Origin: a bacterium
GTDB taxonomy: Bacteria; Actinomycetota; Thermoleophilia; Solirubrobacterales; 70-9
DNA: 52,497 nt
Direction: 5' to 3'
NCBI GenBank assembly: GCA_023251935.1
Contig: JAHEXV010000010.1
Coordinates: forward strand, 1 to 52,497
A model generated the notes under the pieces. It saw only the letters and a program-made list of their open reading frames with translations, was not told the DNA's origin and made no database searches. Below, piece by piece: positions 14,915 to 23,933 of this stretch. The translations under genes and the position numbers were made by a program. Position 1 is the stretch's first letter, and every line of letters begins with the position of its first letter.

Positions 14915-16054
14915 ATGGCTGTAGTTGAGGTTCCCAGAGTCAAGGTCGAGGACGTCGGGCTGAGCCCGTTCGGCGAGTTCGACGAAGCGAATCAGACCTG
15001 GCCCCGCGGTGAGCGCCCGGCGGCGATCCGGGCGGCCGCCTCCGAGTTCAGGGCCCGATTCGCGACCCGGGAGAATCGCGTCCGCGCCGTCCGCACGGTC
15101 GACATCGCCTCGGCCGGGTACCCGCTCAAGTTCGCCTTCGGCGGCGCGGCGAAGGGGCCAAACCCGTACGTCAACATCATCAACCGGCTCCAGGTCATTC
15201 AGTTCGAGGGATTCGACGGCCGGCTGAAGACGCTCGCCTACGAGCCCACCGTGCCCGAGGGGCCGGCCGAGGCCCCCTACTACGCGCAGCAGATCGAGAA
15301 GCTCGGCGAGTTCCTCTCGTACAAGGTCCTGGCGACGATCTGGAACCACCCCGACGAGGCGCTCGCCAAGGTCGGGCTGCGCCCCGAGGAGGTGGACTAC
15401 GTCAGCTTCGACCACCTGCACGTCCAGGATCTGCGCTTCGTGCTCGGCACCACCGAGCCGATCCCCGGCGAGCCGACGCCCCGGGCGCCGCTGTTCCCGA
15501 ACGCGAAGCTGATCGCGCAGCGCAAGGAATGGGACACGTTCGCCTCCCTGCACCCCATGCAATGGGCCTGGTACGTGGAGGACGGGACGAAGGACCTGAT
15601 CACCGACAACGTCGTCCTGGTCGAAGGGGACGTCGAGCTCGGCAAGGGCGTGGCGCTCGTCTGGACCCCCGGCCACACCGACGGCAACCATTCGCTCTGC
15701 ATCAACACCGACGAGGGGGTGTGGGTCTCCTCGGAGAACGGGGTCGCCGCCGACTCCTGGCATCCGCACCTGTCGAGGATCCCAGGCGTCCGCAGGACGG
15801 CCGAGTTCTTCGGACGCGAGGTGATCCTCAACTCGAACACCCTCGAGGACTCGATCGACCAGTACGACTCGATGGTCAAGGAGAAGGCGCTCGCGGATCC
15901 CAACCGGCGGGATCCCAGGTATCGGAACGTCTTTCCCTCGTCGGAGATGGCGAGCTGGAAGCGGCAATGGCCGGTGGTGCCGACCTTCGTCTACGGGGGC
16001 ATCAACTGCGGGGCGATCGAGCGCCCGGCCTCCGGGAACGGCGCCGCCGCCTGA
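14915..16054 (+). CDS. Metallo-beta-lactamase-fold protein with altered metal motif
   Basis: 379 residues, cytoplasmic (no signal). MBL landmarks: DHLHVQD (about 165-171), TPGHTDGNHSLC (about 251) and an Asp in GVAADSW. The family signature is HxHxDH; here it is HLHVQD, so the site-1 histidines remain but the next Asp and His are displaced or missing, suggesting one metal ion or a divergent chemistry. The substrate is unknown. ATG at 14915 with GAGAGGG five bases upstream; the in-frame GTG at 14909 lies inside that site. Divergent from the lysyl-oxidase-like gene. Confidence 0.7.
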   Translation: MAVVEVPRVKVEDVGLSPFGEFDEANQTWPRGERPAAIRAAASEFRARFATRENRVRAVRTVDIASAGYPLKFAFGGAAKGPNPYVNIINRLQVIQFEGFDGRLKTLAYEPTVPEGPAEAPYYAQQIEKLGEFLSYKVLATIWNHPDEALAKVGLRPEEVDYVSFDHLHVQDLRFVLGTTEPIPGEPTPRAPLFPNAKLIAQRKEWDTFASLHPMQWAWYVEDGTKDLITDNVVLVEGDVELGKGVALVWTPGHTDGNHSLCINTDEGVWVSSENGVAADSWHPHLSRIPGVRRTAEFFGREVILNSNTLEDSIDQYDSMVKEKALADPNRRDPRYRNVFPSSEMASWKRQWPVVPTFVYGGINCGAIERPASGNGAAA

Positions 16055-16114
16055 GCTGACCGCGCACACGGCTGTCGCCAACTCCCGGGTGTAGGATCGA
16101 TTCGCCCGGGGGAA

Positions 16115-17431
16115 CTGACCATCAACCGGCTCGCACATCACAGAGCGTGGGCTTGCGGGGCGCTCGCAGCCTCGTTGGGCGTTGGCTTGGCGGGCGTCTT
16201 CGCGATCTCGGCGCAGGGAGCGTTCCACCTCACCGTGGTCAGCAGGACCTCGGGCGGGGTCGCCGCCAACGGCTACAGCACCACGGAGGGCGCTGGCGGG
16301 GCGATCTCGCACGACGGCCGGATGGCCGCCTTCGAGTCGGACGCCGCCAATCTTCCACACGGCGACGGCTCCACCTTCCGCTGCTACGTCCGTAACCTCG
16401 AAACCGGGAGGACCCGTCTCGTCAGCGTCACCAGCAAGGGCGTCCCCGCCACCGGCGACACCGCCAGCCCCGCGATCTCGGCAAACGGGCGCCTCGTCGC
16501 CTTCTACGGCGACGGGAACGGGTTGCCCGGCGCCAACGGCCAGGGCCAAGTATGGGTCCACGACCTCAAGACGGGCACGACGAGGCTCGCGTCCAGGGCC
16601 AACAACGGCGATCCCGCGACCGGCGGCAACAGCGCGTATCCCTCCTTGTCGGGCGACGGGCGCTTCGTCGCCTTCGAGTCGTATGCGTCGAATCTGCCGG
16701 GTGCGGAGGCGAGCACGGACCTGGTGTATATCCGGGATCTGAAGGAAGGCAAGACGCTCGTGGGGAGCCGGACCGGCGCCGGATCCTCGGCCTTCGGTGA
16801 CGTCTACGGCCAGCCGCTCTCCTCGGACGGCCGTCGCCTGGCCTTCTTCGCGAACGATGCCGACCTGCCTCACGGCGGCGACGGCTTCGATCACGTCTAC
16901 GTGCGCGACCGCGGCAGCGGCAACGTCAGGCTCGTGGACCGGACGAGCAACGGGACAGTCGCCAACGGTGAAAGCGACGATGTCTCGATCTCCGGCGGGG
17001 GGCGGTTCGTCGCCTTCGACTCCGAGGCGAACAACCTGCCGGGCGGCAGCGGGCCGGGGGAGCAGTCCTATCTGCGCGACCTGAAGCGGGGCAAGACCAA
17101 GCTGGTCAGCCAGAGCAGCGCCGGGCAGCCCCAGGACGGCTACGCGTATTACCCGCACGTCTCGGGCGACGGTCGCTACGTCGCCTTCTACGCCGATGGG
17201 AGCAATCTCCCGGGTGGCGACGGCTCTACCGACCAGATCTACCTCCGCGACATGCGCAAGGGCAAGACGCGCTTGATCAGCAAGGCCGCCGACGGCGATC
17301 CCGCCAACGCCTACGCCGAGTACCCGTCGGTCTCGCTCGACGGTCGCTGGGTCCTGTTCTACAGCGGGGCGACCAACCTCGGCGGGAATCCCAGCAACCA
17401 GAACGTCTTCCGGGCCGGCCCGATCGGCTAG
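16115..17431 (+). CDS. Secreted seven-repeat beta-propeller protein (TolB/WD40-like)
   Basis: A hydrophobic signal segment is followed by seven repeats of about 55 residues. Each has a SxDGRxxAFxSxAxNLPGGDG core and a YxRDLxxGKTxLVS strand; together they would close a seven-bladed propeller. No catalytic residues seen; a binding role is likely. The start is uncertain. CTG 16115, just after GGGGGAA, gives a complete signal peptide (MTINRLAHHRA then a hydrophobic run). TTG 16175 would cut into the signal. A TAGGAT box lies at 16092-16097. Single gene ending at a strong hairpin. Confidence 0.75.
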   Translation: MTINRLAHHRAWACGALAASLGVGLAGVFAISAQGAFHLTVVSRTSGGVAANGYSTTEGAGGAISHDGRMAAFESDAANLPHGDGSTFRCYVRNLETGRTRLVSVTSKGVPATGDTASPAISANGRLVAFYGDGNGLPGANGQGQVWVHDLKTGTTRLASRANNGDPATGGNSAYPSLSGDGRFVAFESYASNLPGAEASTDLVYIRDLKEGKTLVGSRTGAGSSAFGDVYGQPLSSDGRRLAFFANDADLPHGGDGFDHVYVRDRGSGNVRLVDRTSNGTVANGESDDVSISGGGRFVAFDSEANNLPGGSGPGEQSYLRDLKRGKTKLVSQSSAGQPQDGYAYYPHVSGDGRYVAFYADGSNLPGGDGSTDQIYLRDMRKGKTRLISKAADGDPANAYAEYPSVSLDGRWVLFYSGATNLGGNPSNQNVFRAGPIG

Positions 17432-17442
17432 CCCGAAAGCGA

Positions 17443-17466
17443 GAAGGCCTCCCGAAGGAGGCCTTC
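17443..17466. terminator. Strong hairpin between convergent genes
   Basis: GAAGGCCTCC and GGAGGCCTTC pair over 10 bp around a CGAA tetraloop. It sits 11 bases after the propeller gene stop and 35 bases before the end of the opposing gene at 17502, so it can serve both strands. There is no T-run on either side. Confidence 0.75.
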
Positions 17467-17501
17467 CACGCCGCTCGTCAAACCGAGCTGTCAGGCGTCG
17501 G

Positions 17502-18158
17502 TCAGCCCTTCTTGTAGACCGCCTGCAACAACAGGGTGCAATTGCTGCGATGGCCGAGGTTGCTCTCGAACGGCCCCCCGACCGGCAGCACCGGCTGGAA
17601 CAGGAGCTGCTCGGTGCTCCCCGACTGGCACTTCAGCAGCGAGGTCTTCCGCGACTTGATCGCCAGGTAATCGTTCTTGTCCACGTGCTGGTGGACGTGG
17701 AACGTCTGGATCTCGTAGTCGTTTCCATGGACGCTGCTCTTGTAGTTGATCTTCTCCCCCCGATCGACGATCTTGGCCTTGCCGTCGGAGCCGTTCAGGT
17801 TCTTCGCGCGCCCGAGCTCGAATCGGAAGCTTCCCTTCGCGAGCGCCACCAGCTTCAGCTTCACGATCGTCCCGTCCTTGGGTGCCTTCCGGTTGCCGCC
17901 CGGGGAGCCCGTGTCCAGGTACTGGACCGCGACCCGGTCGCACGGCTTCGACGCGTCGAGCGGGTTCGCGTCCTGCTGGCAGTTCCTGGTGGCGGTCGGC
18001 TGGGTGACGGATCCGTTGCTGTTGCGCAGGTCCGAGCCGAACTTGGTCGCCGCCTGCGCGGCAGCCGCGAGGCCGAGCAGCGCGACCAGCGCGGTGCCGG
18101 CGAGCAGACCGAGCCTCACCCGAGCACTCGGCCGGTGCCCGCGTTCCCTGGTTGCCAT
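17502..18158 (-). CDS. Small exported protein of unknown function
   Basis: 218 residues. A basic N-terminus and hydrophobic stretch (about 12-37, ending AAQAATK) form a signal peptide. The mature part has four cysteines (NCQQDANPLDASKPCD, LLKCQS, SNCTLLL) that could form disulfides and is beta-rich in look. No known domain recognised. The ATG at 18158 has GGAGGT five bases upstream, which decides against longer frames. Similar in style to the other small exported proteins at 40160 and 52042, though I see no clear sequence similarity. Confidence 0.7.
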   Translation of the reverse strand: MATRERGHRPSARVRLGLLAGTALVALLGLAAAAQAATKFGSDLRNSNGSVTQPTATRNCQQDANPLDASKPCDRVAVQYLDTGSPGGNRKAPKDGTIVKLKLVALAKGSFRFELGRAKNLNGSDGKAKIVDRGEKINYKSSVHGNDYEIQTFHVHQHVDKNDYLAIKSRKTSLLKCQSGSTEQLLFQPVLPVGGPFESNLGHRSNCTLLLQAVYKKG

Positions 18159-18225
18159 TGCTACCTCCATTGGTGGTTGGTGCCCGCTTCGAAACGCCAG
18201 CCTACCCCCGATGCCCGCTGGGGGA

Positions 18226-19665
18226 TCAGGCGCCCGCCTCGGCGCGAAGCGCCGAGGCAATGCGGTATCGCTCCTCGCCGAGCTCGGCGCGCAGCGCTTC
18301 CAGGCAGCCGAGCACCCGGCCCGGGCCGATCGCGCGCGCCCACTCGAATGGCCCCCGAGGCCAGTTGAAGCCGAGGCGCATCGCCGTGTCCACGTCCTCG
18401 GCCATCGCCGCCCCCTCCTGGACTGCGAAGTGGCCCTCGTTGACGATCTGGCAGAGGATCCGACCGAGGACGAGCCCCGGGACGTCTCCGTCCACCCACT
18501 CGACGTGCTTGCCGACCGCGGCGAAGTGCCGGCCGGCCGCCGCCAGGGCCTCCGGCGTGGTGGCGCGGCCGCGGACGATCTCCACCAGCCTCGCCTCGGC
18601 GAGGTTCGGCAGCGCGACGTACCCGACCGCCGTCCCGCCCGGGTCGAGGCGGGCGAGGCCCCCGCGCATCAGGCTGCACGCCGTGAACTCTCGCTCCTCG
18701 ATCAGCTCGGGGTCGGCGGACGGCACCGGGGCGTCGCGGTCGCCCCCGCTCGGCGACGGGTCGTCGGGCCGATGGGATCCGGCGTCATAGTCGTAGTAGC
18801 CGCGGCCGGTCTTGCGACCCAGACGTCCGGCCGCCACCATCCGCGCCTGGATCGGATGCGGCTGCCAGCGCGGCTCGTGAAAGCTCTGCTCCCAGAACGA
18901 CTTCGCGACCTCGAAGTTGACGTCCACCCCGACCAGGTCCATGAGCTCGAAGGGGCCCATTCGAAAGCCGCCGCCGATCCGCACGATGCGGTCGATCTGG
19001 CCGTGGGAGGAGATTCGCTGACCCAGCAGCCGAAGCGGCTCGAGCATGAACGGGCGAGCGACGCGGTTGGCCACGAAGCCGATCCCGTCGGCGGCGCGAA
19101 TCGGCTCGCGTCCCATCGCCCGGGCGACGTCGGTCGCCGCGGCCAGCGTCTCCTCGGACGACTGATCGCCGGCGACCACCTCGACCAGCCGCATCAGCGG
19201 CGGCGGGTTGAAGAAATGCATGCCACACGTTCGCTCGGGCCGTTCGAGGCCGGCGGCGATCGCCGTCACCGAGAGCGACGAGGTGTTGGTGGCGAGGATC
19301 GTCTTCGGGCCGCACGCCTCGGCCAGGCCGGCGAACAGGCTGCGCTTCAGCTCGAGGTCCTCCGGCGCCGCCTCGATTACCAGGTCGCAGCCCGCGAGAC
19401 CTTCGAGCTCGCGGGCCTCGCGAAGCCTCGCCGCGGCGGCCTCGGCGGCGGCCGGTGTCCAGCGACCTCGCTCGGCCCCCCGGGCGAGCGACTCGCGAAG
19501 CTGGGAGGCGCCGCCGGCCAGGGCATCCTGGTCCGGGTCGTGGAGGTAGGTGTCGAACTCCCCCAGGCAGGCGAGCTGGGCGATCCCGGCGCCCATCGTT
19601 CCCGCCCCGGCAACGCCGATGCGGCCGACGGCTCGCCCGTCCGGGCTGTCCCCGACCGCGACCAC
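18226..19665 (-). CDS. 3-hydroxyacyl-CoA dehydrogenase, two C-terminal domains
   Basis: 479 residues. The N-terminal NAD domain has GVAGAGTMGAGIAQ (about 17-30) and the catalytic region ATNTSSLS, HFFNPP and FVANRV. Two 3HCDH C-terminal domains follow (about 190-290 and 385-475), as in PaaC/PaaH-type enzymes. It oxidises 3-hydroxyacyl-CoA to 3-ketoacyl-CoA, the third step of beta-oxidation; ECH, ACAD and thiolase genes lie nearby on the same strand. GTG start at 19665 with a GATAAT box 8 bases upstream and no ribosome site, so the message is probably leaderless. The hydrolase gene is divergent. Confidence 0.93.
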   Translation of the reverse strand: MVAVGDSPDGRAVGRIGVAGAGTMGAGIAQLACLGEFDTYLHDPDQDALAGGASQLRESLARGAERGRWTPAAAEAAAARLREARELEGLAGCDLVIEAAPEDLELKRSLFAGLAEACGPKTILATNTSSLSVTAIAAGLERPERTCGMHFFNPPPLMRLVEVVAGDQSSEETLAAATDVARAMGREPIRAADGIGFVANRVARPFMLEPLRLLGQRISSHGQIDRIVRIGGGFRMGPFELMDLVGVDVNFEVAKSFWEQSFHEPRWQPHPIQARMVAAGRLGRKTGRGYYDYDAGSHRPDDPSPSGGDRDAPVPSADPELIEEREFTACSLMRGGLARLDPGGTAVGYVALPNLAEARLVEIVRGRATTPEALAAAGRHFAAVGKHVEWVDGDVPGLVLGRILCQIVNEGHFAVQEGAAMAEDVDTAMRLGFNWPRGPFEWARAIGPGRVLGCLEALRAELGEERYRIASALRAEAGA

Positions 19666-19746
19666 GGTCGGTGATTATCGCGATTGGGCGGCGCGCGGCG
19701 GCGCGACCCCGGATCGGCGCCAGCGCGTAGAGTGGTCGGCGCGGGG

Positions 19747-21147
19747 ATGAGGGGAACGTCTCGAATGATTCGGGCCGGTTGGCTGCTCGCGGCGGCGCTG
19801 ACCGTTTGGCTGCTGCTCGTCGCCCCGGCCGCCGCCCGGGACGCGGTCGCCACGGTGAGGGCTCCGGATGGGCCGGGCCCGGCGAAGTTCGATCGGGTTT
19901 CGGTCCACAAGTTCGGTCCGGCGACCGGCGACAAGGTGCTCGTGCTGATGCCCGGGACCCAGGGCGGCGCCGGGGACTTCACCTTGACCGCCCGCTACCT
20001 CGTCGATCGGATCGCGGGACTTCAGGTCTGGGCGATCGACAGGCGCACCCAGGCGCTCGAGGACACCACCGTCTTCAGGCGCGCGCTGCGGGAGAAGGTC
20101 AGCCTTCAGCACGCCTTCGACTACTACCTCGGGTGGCTCGCCGGAGCCAGCCCCCCGAACCACTTCCAGTTCCTCGACGCCAACTCGTTCCCATTCGCCC
20201 GCCAGTGGGGGATGAAGGTCGCCCTGCGCGACGCCCACGCGGTCGTCAGGCAAGCCAGGGCGGGGGGCCGTCGCGAGGTGGTCCTCGGCGGCCACTCGCT
20301 GGGGGCGTCGCTGACCCTCGCCTACGCCGCCTGGGACTTCGGCGGTCGGCCCGGCTACAGGGACCTGGACGGGATGGTGCTGATCGACGGTGGCCTGCTG
20401 GGGAGCTTCGATGCCTATGACCTCGCGCAGGCCAAGCAGGCGGTCGCCGATCTGCGACAGGCGAACCCCTTCAGCGACCTGATCGGGCTCGGCTTCCCGG
20501 AGGTCGCCGGCCTGTTCGGCGAGGTCGCCGGCCTCTACGCGAAGCTGGCGCCGACTGAGGAGGCGACCACTCTCCAGGGCTTTCCCCTGCTTCCGGCGGA
20601 CCTCAATCCGCCGTTCGCCGTCACCGATCGGGCGCTCCTGGGGTACGCCTTCGACCGCAACACCTCCCCGCTCGGCGCCGACCTCCAGCTCAACGGCGGC
20701 CACCTCGCGCCTTCGGGCGACCCTCGCGACTGGATCGACGGTGGGGTGACCCCGGTGCGGCGGATCGCCGAGACCTTCGGCCAGGAGCCCTCGAACTCGA
20801 TCGAGTGGTACTTCCCGAAGCGGCTGACGATCGACACCAACGGCGCCGACCAGCTCCGCGACAACGCGGTCGCCCGCTATCTCGGCCTGCGGCTCCTCCA
20901 CACCAGCCAGGTCGACCTGCCCCTCTACGCGCTGCAGACCGACCTCACCGGGGGCCACGTGCTCCAAGGCGCGCGGCGGTTCATCGACCGCTCCGCCACC
21001 ACCAAGGCCGAATCGCGGCTGGTCGACGCCGATCCCCAGGAGAGCCACCTCGACCCGCTGATGGCCGTGCCGCCGAGAAACGCCTTCTACAGGACGGTCG
21101 TCCCGTTCCTGCGCCACAAGGTGTTCGGCGCTGTCAGCGCCCCTTGA
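19747..21147 (+). CDS. Exported alpha/beta hydrolase
   Basis: 466 residues. A signal peptide (RAGWLLAAALTVWLLLV, ending APAAARD) is followed by an alpha/beta hydrolase. VLVLMPGTQGGAGDF fits the oxyanion-hole strand and GGHSLGAS (about 181) is the nucleophile elbow with catalytic Ser. A late GGH (HVLQGA region) and several Asp could complete the triad. Substrate unknown; an esterase or lipase is plausible. ATG 19747 or ATG 19765 (with GAGGGG ten bases upstream) are both possible starts. Its end overlaps the convergent enoyl-CoA hydratase by 14 bases. Confidence 0.75.
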   Translation: MRGTSRMIRAGWLLAAALTVWLLLVAPAAARDAVATVRAPDGPGPAKFDRVSVHKFGPATGDKVLVLMPGTQGGAGDFTLTARYLVDRIAGLQVWAIDRRTQALEDTTVFRRALREKVSLQHAFDYYLGWLAGASPPNHFQFLDANSFPFARQWGMKVALRDAHAVVRQARAGGRREVVLGGHSLGASLTLAYAAWDFGGRPGYRDLDGMVLIDGGLLGSFDAYDLAQAKQAVADLRQANPFSDLIGLGFPEVAGLFGEVAGLYAKLAPTEEATTLQGFPLLPADLNPPFAVTDRALLGYAFDRNTSPLGADLQLNGGHLAPSGDPRDWIDGGVTPVRRIAETFGQEPSNSIEWYFPKRLTIDTNGADQLRDNAVARYLGLRLLHTSQVDLPLYALQTDLTGGHVLQGARRFIDRSATTKAESRLVDADPQESHLDPLMAVPPRNAFYRTVVPFLRHKVFGAVSAP

Positions 21148-21904
21148 ACTCGGGCTTTCGCTTCTCCAGAAAGGCGTCCATTCCCTCGATCCGGTCCTCG
21201 GTCGCCATCGCCAGCTCGTAGAGGCGACGTTCGTGCTCGAGGCCGGCGCTCAGCCCGGCCTCGTCGGCGGCGAGCACCGCCTGCTTCGCCAGGCGGGTGG
21301 CGATCGGAGGCCGGCTGGCGATCCGCTGAGCGAGCTCGAGCGCCCGCTCCAGCCACTCCCGTTCTCCGGCGACCTCGTTGACCAGCCCCAGGCGCTCGGC
21401 CTCGCCAGCGTCGATCCGGCGCCCGGTCAAGACCAGCTCCATCGCGCGCTGCTTTCCGATCACCCGGGCGAGCCGCTGCGTGCCGCCGCCGCCGGGGATG
21501 ATCCCGAGGGTGATCTCCGGCTGGCCTAGCTCGGCCGTCTCGGAGGCGACGATCAGGTCACAGAGCAGGGCCAGCTCGCAGCCTCCGCCGAGGGCGAAGC
21601 CGGAGACGGCCGCCACCAGTGGCGTCTTGCAGGCGGCGAGGCGGCGCCAGAAGGCGGCGGCCGGGTGTCTCAGGGACTCCTCGAAGCTGCGGTCCCGCAG
21701 CGCCGCGATGTCGGCGCCGGAGGCGAACGCCTGGTCGGATCCCGCGATCACGACGCAGCGGATCTCCGGGTCGGAGTCGAAGGCCTCGACCGCGGCCGCG
21801 AGCTCCTCCATTAGCTCGGGGGAGAGGGCGTTCCGCTCCTCCGGGCGGTTCAGGCGGCACAGGGCCACATGCCCATCGACGCTGGTCTCGATCAACGAGC
21901 TCAC
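21134..21904 (-). CDS. Enoyl-CoA hydratase/isomerase
   Basis: 256 residues, usual length. Crotonase oxyanion loops AFASGADIAAL and GFALGGGCELALLCD are present, and both catalytic glutamates are there (GGCEL near 111 and QPEITLGIIPGGGGTQRL near 131). It hydrates trans-2-enoyl-CoA, beta-oxidation step two. The GTG start overlaps the acyl-CoA dehydrogenase stop as GTGA, so the two are translationally coupled. Confidence 0.93.
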   Translation of the reverse strand: MSSLIETSVDGHVALCRLNRPEERNALSPELMEELAAAVEAFDSDPEIRCVVIAGSDQAFASGADIAALRDRSFEESLRHPAAAFWRRLAACKTPLVAAVSGFALGGGCELALLCDLIVASETAELGQPEITLGIIPGGGGTQRLARVIGKQRAMELVLTGRRIDAGEAERLGLVNEVAGEREWLERALELAQRIASRPPIATRLAKQAVLAADEAGLSAGLEHERRLYELAMATEDRIEGMDAFLEKRKPEFKGR

Positions 21905-23073
21905 GCGTCGGCGCGCGGCGGGGTCATCGCGTTCACCCCGGTCGCCTCACGGCCGATGATCAGCTTCTGGATCTGTGAGGTGCCCTCGTAGAGGGTCGTG
22001 ACCCGGGCGTCCCTCAGATAGCGCTCGACCGGATAGTCGTCGACGTAGCCGGATCCGCCGTGGACCTGGATCGCCAGGTTCGCGCACTCGACCGCCGACT
22101 CCGTGGCGTACAGCTTGGCGATCGACGTTTCGGCGGTGTTCGGCCTGCCCTCGTCCTTGAGGATCCCGGCCCGGCGCACCAGCAACCGCGCCGCGTCCCT
22201 GCGGACGACCATCTCGGCGATCATCTCCTGGACCAGCTGGAAGCTGGCGATCGGGACCCCGAACTGGCGCCGCTCGGTCGCGTACTTGGTCGACGCCTGG
22301 ACGCAGCCCTCGCAGATCCCCACGCAGCCGGCGGCCACCGAGTAGCGGCCGGAGTCGAGCGCCGTCATCGCGATCTTGAATCCGTCGCCGACCTCGCCCA
22401 GCAGGGCGTCCTCGGGCACCTCGATTCCGTCGAAGGCCAGCGACGCGGTGTCCGAGGCGCGCAGGCCGAGCTTGCCGTGGATCTCCTGTGAGGAGAAGCC
22501 CTCGGTCGCGGTGGGGACCAGGAAGCAGGCGATCCCCCGGTGGCGCTTCTCCGGGTCGGTCTGGGCGAAGACCAGCGCCACCTCGGCGAAGTTGCCGAGC
22601 GAGATCCACATCTTCTGGCCGTTGATCCGCCAAACACCCCCGGCGAGCTCGGCTCTGGTGCGTATCGCCGAGGGGTCGGAGCCGGCGTCCGGCTCGGTCA
22701 GCGCGAAGCAGCCGAGCGCCTCCCCCGAGCACAGCCGCGGCAGCCAGCGGCGTTTCTGCTCCTCGCTGCCCCAGCGCTCGATCGAGCCGCAGACGAGCGA
22801 GGTCTGAACCGAGACCACCGTGCGCGCCGAGGAGTCGCCGCGGCCAACCTCCTCGACGATCAGCCCGTAGCTCAGGTAGTCGAGCCCCCGCCCGCCGTAC
22901 TGCTCGGCGACCGGCGCCCCCAGGTACCCCATGTCGCCCAGCCGGCTGGCCAGCTCGCGGTCGAAGCGGGCGGCGCGATCGTTGTCCCGGGCCCGGGGAA
23001 CGACCTCGTTGTCGACGAAATCGCGCGCCGTCTCCTGAATCAGGCGCTGCTCGTCGGTCAGATCGAGGTCCAC
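21901..23073 (-). CDS. Acyl-CoA dehydrogenase
   Basis: 390 residues with all three domains. FAD and substrate motifs CFALTEPDAGSDPSA and MWISLGNFAEV are present, and the catalytic glutamate sits in LYEGTSQIQKLIIGR (about 368). It performs the first, FAD-linked oxidation of acyl-CoA and passes electrons to ETF (genes not in the window). Chain-length or branched-chain preference cannot be read off safely. GTG start at 23073, 10 bases after the aminotransferase stop; its stop overlaps the hydratase start. Confidence 0.94.
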   Translation of the reverse strand: MDLDLTDEQRLIQETARDFVDNEVVPRARDNDRAARFDRELASRLGDMGYLGAPVAEQYGGRGLDYLSYGLIVEEVGRGDSSARTVVSVQTSLVCGSIERWGSEEQKRRWLPRLCSGEALGCFALTEPDAGSDPSAIRTRAELAGGVWRINGQKMWISLGNFAEVALVFAQTDPEKRHRGIACFLVPTATEGFSSQEIHGKLGLRASDTASLAFDGIEVPEDALLGEVGDGFKIAMTALDSGRYSVAAGCVGICEGCVQASTKYATERRQFGVPIASFQLVQEMIAEMVVRRDAARLLVRRAGILKDEGRPNTAETSIAKLYATESAVECANLAIQVHGGSGYVDDYPVERYLRDARVTTLYEGTSQIQKLIIGREATGVNAMTPPRADA

Positions 23074-23083
23074 GATCCTCGTC

Positions 23084-23872
23084 CTAGGTCGCGAGCGCCC
23101 GCTGAAGGGAGCGCTTGAACGCCTCCGCCGCCTCCGTGGTCCTCGGCCCCGGCGCCTCGAGCTCGTGACCGTCGATCGCCGCCACGGGCTGGACCTCGCG
23201 GACGGTCGAGGCGAGGAACGCCTCGTGTGTGGCGATCAGGTCGTCGACGCCGAACTCGCCCTCCTCGACGTGGAGCGATCGGACGATCTGCGCGCGGGTG
23301 ATCGACTCGAGGATGCCGACCGAGATCGCCGGCGTCCTCAGGCTGCCCTCGGGGGAGACCCAGAAGATCGACGAGGTCGGTGCCTCGAGGACCGCCCCGT
23401 CGGGCGTCACCAGCACCGCCTCGTCGGCGCCGCGCGCCTGGGCGATTCGCGTCGCCTGCATGTTTCCTCCGTAGGAGAGCGACTTGACCCCGTTGAGGAT
23501 CACGGTCGGCGAGTAGGTGACGGTGGCGAGGCGCACCGACGCGCCTCGCTCGGGGAGCTCCTCGATCAGCAGGATTCGCCGCCCGCCGCGGGTCAGGACG
23601 ATCCGCAGCTGCGCCTCGCCGGCCCCGAACTCGGCCAGCAGCGCCTCGAGCTCCGTCTCGATCGCGGCCCGCTGAACCGGTAGCTCGATCGAAGCCGCCG
23701 AGCGCTCGAGGCGATCGAGATGCTCGATCAGCGCGAACGGCTCCCCGGCATAGAGGCGGATCACCTCGAACACCCCATCGCCGCGATAGAGGCCGTCGTC
23801 GGGGAGCGGGATCGTCGCCTCGGTGGTCGCGGAGATCAGCCCGTCGACGCTCGCCAGCTCGCTCGTTGCCAT
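23084..23872 (-). CDS. Class IV PLP-dependent aminotransferase (BCAT/D-amino acid transaminase/ADC lyase type)
   Basis: 262 residues. The PLP lysine is in NGVKSLSYGGNMQA (about 138), and the family glutamate in AVLEAPTSSIFWV (about 172). GLYRGDGVFEVIRLYAGEPF is the usual N-terminal motif. Members are branched-chain aminotransferases, D-amino-acid transaminases or aminodeoxychorismate lyases; the sequence alone does not decide. It begins the unit with ACAD and ECH, which would suit amino-acid carbon entering acyl-CoA oxidation. ATG 23872 with a TAGCCT box 7 bases upstream: leaderless-type start. Confidence 0.85.
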   Translation of the reverse strand: MATSELASVDGLISATTEATIPLPDDGLYRGDGVFEVIRLYAGEPFALIEHLDRLERSAASIELPVQRAAIETELEALLAEFGAGEAQLRIVLTRGGRRILLIEELPERGASVRLATVTYSPTVILNGVKSLSYGGNMQATRIAQARGADEAVLVTPDGAVLEAPTSSIFWVSPEGSLRTPAISVGILESITRAQIVRSLHVEEGEFGVDDLIATHEAFLASTVREVQPVAAIDGHELEAPGPRTTEAAEAFKRSLQRALAT

Positions 23873-23933
23873 CGACGCGAGGCTATCCGAGGCGCGGCGG
23901 TGGACGCTTGCTCGATCGTCGGCGGCGATCCGG

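Noticed and set aside
14888-17158. Long open frame antisense to the MBL and propeller genes (756 codons)
   Set aside because: Its product is low-complexity and rich in Arg/Asp/Val, without domain motifs; it mirrors two genes with clear families. High G+C at third positions keeps such frames open.
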